64,000 nt of DNA. Source: Batillaria attramentaria. Its lineage: Eukaryota; Mollusca; Gastropoda; Batillariidae. Positions 63,921 to 64,000 of this stretch are shown here, one piece after another. Location: assembly GCA_018292915.2 (NCBI GenBank), contig JACVVK020000291.1, positions 474,501-538,500 of the forward strand, read 5' to 3'. Both the position numbers and the translations under genes were made by a program. The notes under the pieces are model-generated. The model was not told the origin of the DNA, searched no databases, and saw nothing but the letters and a program-made list of their open reading frames with translations. Positions within the stretch are counted from its first letter, which is position 1, and every line of letters begins with the position of its first letter.

Positions 63921-64000
63921 CTGAAACAAATATACATGTACCGGTATATACATATATCTATCCTAATCAACGTAAACATACTGGGAATCAACATATTATT

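Overview
This is a metazoan genomic window: long intron-rich genes, GT-AG introns, abundant (CA/TG)n microsatellites, poly(C)/poly(G) runs, tRNA-derived SINEs and many small terminal-inverted-repeat (TIR) elements. The protein sequences and repeat types suggest a lophotrochozoan, perhaps a gastropod mollusc. That placement is an inference of modest confidence. No prokaryotic features are present.

Three conserved genes lie head to tail on the minus strand. (1) VMP1 enters from the right edge and ends at 53248. It encodes the ER multispanning autophagy/lipid-scramblase protein, and 9 coding exons from its middle to its stop codon are in the window. (2) The MondoA/ChREBP-type glucose-sensing bHLH-zip factor (MLXIP/Mondo) runs from 44160 to 23201. 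Its 18 coding exons sum to exactly 1022 codons including the stop. (3) Citron Rho-interacting kinase (CIT) starts at 15593 and leaves through the left edge. Its 17 exons here give 853 codons covering the AGC kinase domain, the kinase tail and part of the coiled coil. I derived exon borders by hand from homology, phase continuity and splice dinucleotides; all three models stay in frame throughout.

The introns and two intergenic stretches (15594-23200 and 44161-53247) hold repeats: at least four tRNA-derived SINE families, about a dozen TIR-flanked MITE-like elements (several with visible target-site duplications, some nested), a 120-bp foldback element flanked by TTAA, a LINE 3' end, and minisatellites.

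The outstanding observation is at 62225-63860. A 109-bp unit containing the 3' part of a VMP1 transmembrane exon is repeated 15 times in tandem. Each extra copy is an apparently splice-competent 54-bp, 18-codon exon with its own AG and GT, separated by 55-bp mini-introns. All exonic differences between copies are synonymous. If used, the array could make VMP1 isoforms carrying variable numbers of one hydrophobic segment.
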